8,893 nt of DNA, taken from contig USAI01000092.1 of the NCBI GenBank assembly GCA_900552675.1, positions 1 to 8,893 of the forward strand, read 5' to 3'. The DNA comes from an uncultured Prevotella sp. Lineage in GTDB: Bacteria; Bacteroidota; Bacteroidia; Bacteroidales; Bacteroidaceae. Each line of letters begins with the position of its first letter. Within the stretch, counting starts at the first letter, position 1. The position numbers and the translations under genes are program-made. The notes under the pieces are model-generated. The model saw only the letters and a list, made by a program, of their open reading frames with translations. It was not told the origin of the DNA and did no database searches. Positions 8,501-8,893 of the stretch are shown here, piece after piece.

Positions 8501-8719
8501 GTGTTTGTGGCCAATAACGACGAGGCACTGCAAGCCAAAACCCTTCAGGTAGGCGGACTTGTAAGCACAGGCATCAACGCTCTTGTGCGCGATAATGCTA
8601 CTAACGCTAACGATGCCATCTATACACTAAGCGGACAAAAGCTGACGAACAACCGCTCACTGTCTTCGCTGCCCAAGGGCATCTACATTATTGGAGGACG
8701 AAAAGTGGTGAAGAAATAA
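5507..8719 (+). CDS. Secreted C10-family cysteine peptidase (streptopain/interpain-like), multidomain
   Basis: A secreted papain-fold cysteine protease, made as a zymogen. Signal peptide: residues 1-21 (K3-K4, hydrophobic core, cleavage near LLA/NP). An inhibitory C10/Spi-type propeptide covers about 22-145, with the typical segment GFVMMSASDRTQPILGY (75-91). The catalytic domain covers about 146-387: nucleophile Cys184 in TGCVATAMAQIVYYWKW, catalytic His328 in GGHEWVCDGYDG, and Asn344 with Trp345/Trp347 in HMNWGWGG. All expected active-site residues are present. A Pro/Glu/Gln linker (about 388-400) leads to about 670 further residues: three beta-sandwich-like segments (about 401-525, 536-630, 635-745; the last two CARDB/Ig-like), a beta-rich module (about 750-1015), and a terminal tail (about 1036-1070; IYTLSGQKL, KGIYIIGGRKVVKK) resembling type IX secretion or Prevotella C-terminal signals. 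It is much longer than streptococcal SpeB (about 400 aa) and also longer than interpain A. Known relatives degrade host proteins, including complement; this protein's target is unknown. Starting at 5507 gives the complete signal peptide. Confidence 0.93.
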   Translation: MNKKSFLLSIMLLAMPAMLLANPITEAKAKQQAAQFLAQRMHSGARRAPLKGGTNLTLAGQTKGYYAYNIGRGNGFVMMSASDRTQPILGYADEGQFNLSNAPQPLKQYVQRLSAIVEAAEQGNAQLAPRKSAAESGVATPVSVAKNFVPTLVSCRWNQGSPYNLECPKYTDGNGNQQTAATGCVATAMAQIVYYWKWPKTTTTMPAYTTNWNSQTVTYPEMAPTSFKWDKMSDVYNGNQSQESQQAVAHLMRALGHGAKMGYGPSSGANSGNAAAALRDYFGYDKTSFYTSHDKYTYTEWEDLIYNELAAGRPVLMNGDNSDLTGGHEWVCDGYDGNGLFHMNWGWGGMCDGYFILTVMFPDQQGIGGSTSSDGYSMSQGIVVGLQPNYSGQEQPEQPEVVRNTVTNLRPQQTTLSRSNTNRNFSVLIQYSAGTDMGHAYTFNSGFGLYDAEGNAIKEPIGQETFDISPGTYWPTRGLTVVFGKGLTDGTYYIRSISRKNGTQDWLHTVNFNTTFIKVVIDGTKAQLTVFPHTDITVQNLTLEGSGTVGVEQKVKATMTNNSETEYYHNTFLLVDGNFVSGNCIQVPALSTRDIYFKYKPASAGKHTLQVSTSKNASDAFYTTTVDVKAAVTNNLKVAKPFSLLKTYNVNNKSSIYGNVMKLGVKVTNEGNDTYYSYVEASPWELDGNVYWKRGSYKQTIKLEPGESTTLTFTLPDLNLGSTYNFHIDTDKSNSSNLGNFTFVQGIDYWTADGAANAAPTKGFKVTPDMVAVHVPGKLNVPTIAFEGTPAANATLFFDEGAQINSRVLAILKRKVSNIVMGDNAEQLTLTDGQPFYFPYNFKANNVTYVRAAERNANACMTIALPFAPQTVEADGTPLSFVQSADDAVGALAAEEFTSAQGTTVNFTLAPELKPNRPYLLTIKGETGAASFDQTGKTLTFKATDAAIEATESISTYSTNYRLLGLYSATSMPNAYVLTPDGTAFVQQAEATLQPFSAVFVANNDEALQAKTLQVGGLVSTGINALVRDNATNANDAIYTLSGQKLTNNRSLSSLPKGIYIIGGRKVVKK

Positions 8720-8803
8720 GCATGGCCTACTTTGAGGTCACATTTCGCTCTTCTTAGAGAAAATAAATATTGTAGATAATTTAGGGAGAGAACCCAATAA
8801 AAA

Positions 8804-8833
8804 GGCGGGCGACCATCACGGTCGTCCGCCTTT
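8804..8833. terminator. Terminator-like hairpin after the protease, possibly bidirectional
   Basis: The stem pairs GGCGGGCGACC (8804-8814) with GGTCGTCCGCC (8820-8830): 11 bp including one G-T wobble, with a 5-base ATCAC loop. On the plus strand it is followed by TTTAATAATT, a short, imperfect T-run. On the minus strand the same hairpin is followed by five T (complement of 8799-8803, one A interrupted by flanking AT), so it could also end a convergent transcript arriving from the right. It lies 84 bases after the protease stop codon and is the most likely end of that transcript. Confidence 0.8.
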
Positions 8834-8873
8834 AATAATTTCGCATTTAAAATATGAAAATATCTCAAACAAG

Positions 8874-8890
8874 CGTCGCCGAAGGCGGCG
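8874..8890. other. Small GC-rich hairpin at the window edge
   Basis: CGTCGCC (8874-8880) can pair with GGCGGCG (8884-8890) around a GAA loop; one of the seven pairs is a T-G wobble. The sequence stops three bases later, so I cannot tell whether a T-run follows. It could be a second terminator, part of a repeat element, or a chance palindrome in a GC-rich patch within otherwise AT-rich intergenic DNA. Confidence 0.4.
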
Positions 8891-8893
8891 AAT

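Noticed and set aside
8777..8784. TAATTTAG as a -7 element for a downstream plus-strand gene
   Set aside because: One mismatch to TAnnTTTG, the nearest TTTG (8731-8734) is 42 bases away, and a terminator follows immediately.
8683..8868. Minus-strand open frame of 61 codons across the tail intergenic region
   Set aside because: It runs through the terminator hairpin and into the end of the protease gene, and its protein has no recognisable features.

Overview
This window looks like a piece of a Bacteroidales chromosome, most likely from Prevotella or a close relative. The evidence is a SusC/SusD outer-membrane pair with Bacteroidetes-type signal sequences, no Shine-Dalgarno-like sites (AT-rich stretches precede the start codons instead), and a C10-family cysteine peptidase with the long C-terminal extension and short terminal tail common in Prevotella surface proteins. 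No rRNA, tRNA, CRISPR array or insertion sequence is visible.

Layout: 1-77 is an AT-rich leader. 78-3266 encodes a SusC-like TonB-dependent receptor of 1062 aa. After a 30-base gap, 3297-5381 encodes its SusD-like lipoprotein partner (694 aa). A strong intrinsic terminator (5417-5470) closes this unit. Only 36 bases after its T-run, 5507-8719 encodes a 1070-aa secreted peptidase of family C10 (streptopain/interpain type) with an intact catalytic Cys and His. A hairpin at 8804-8830, which may terminate in both directions, follows the protease. A second small hairpin sits at the window's right edge. All three genes are intact and on the plus strand.

Working model (inference): SusC and SusD form a gated outer-membrane importer, with SusD as the substrate-capturing lid. 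The nearest visible catabolic enzyme is a protease, and no carbohydrate-active enzyme lies in the window. A peptide- or protein-derived substrate, as in RagAB-type importers, is therefore as plausible as a glycan. The terminator shows that the protease is not simply the third gene of the susCD operon, so the functional link rests on adjacency alone. I did not find a clearly new system. The most notable points are the SusCD-protease arrangement, the transcriptional separation, and the unusually long multi-domain C-terminal part of the peptidase.
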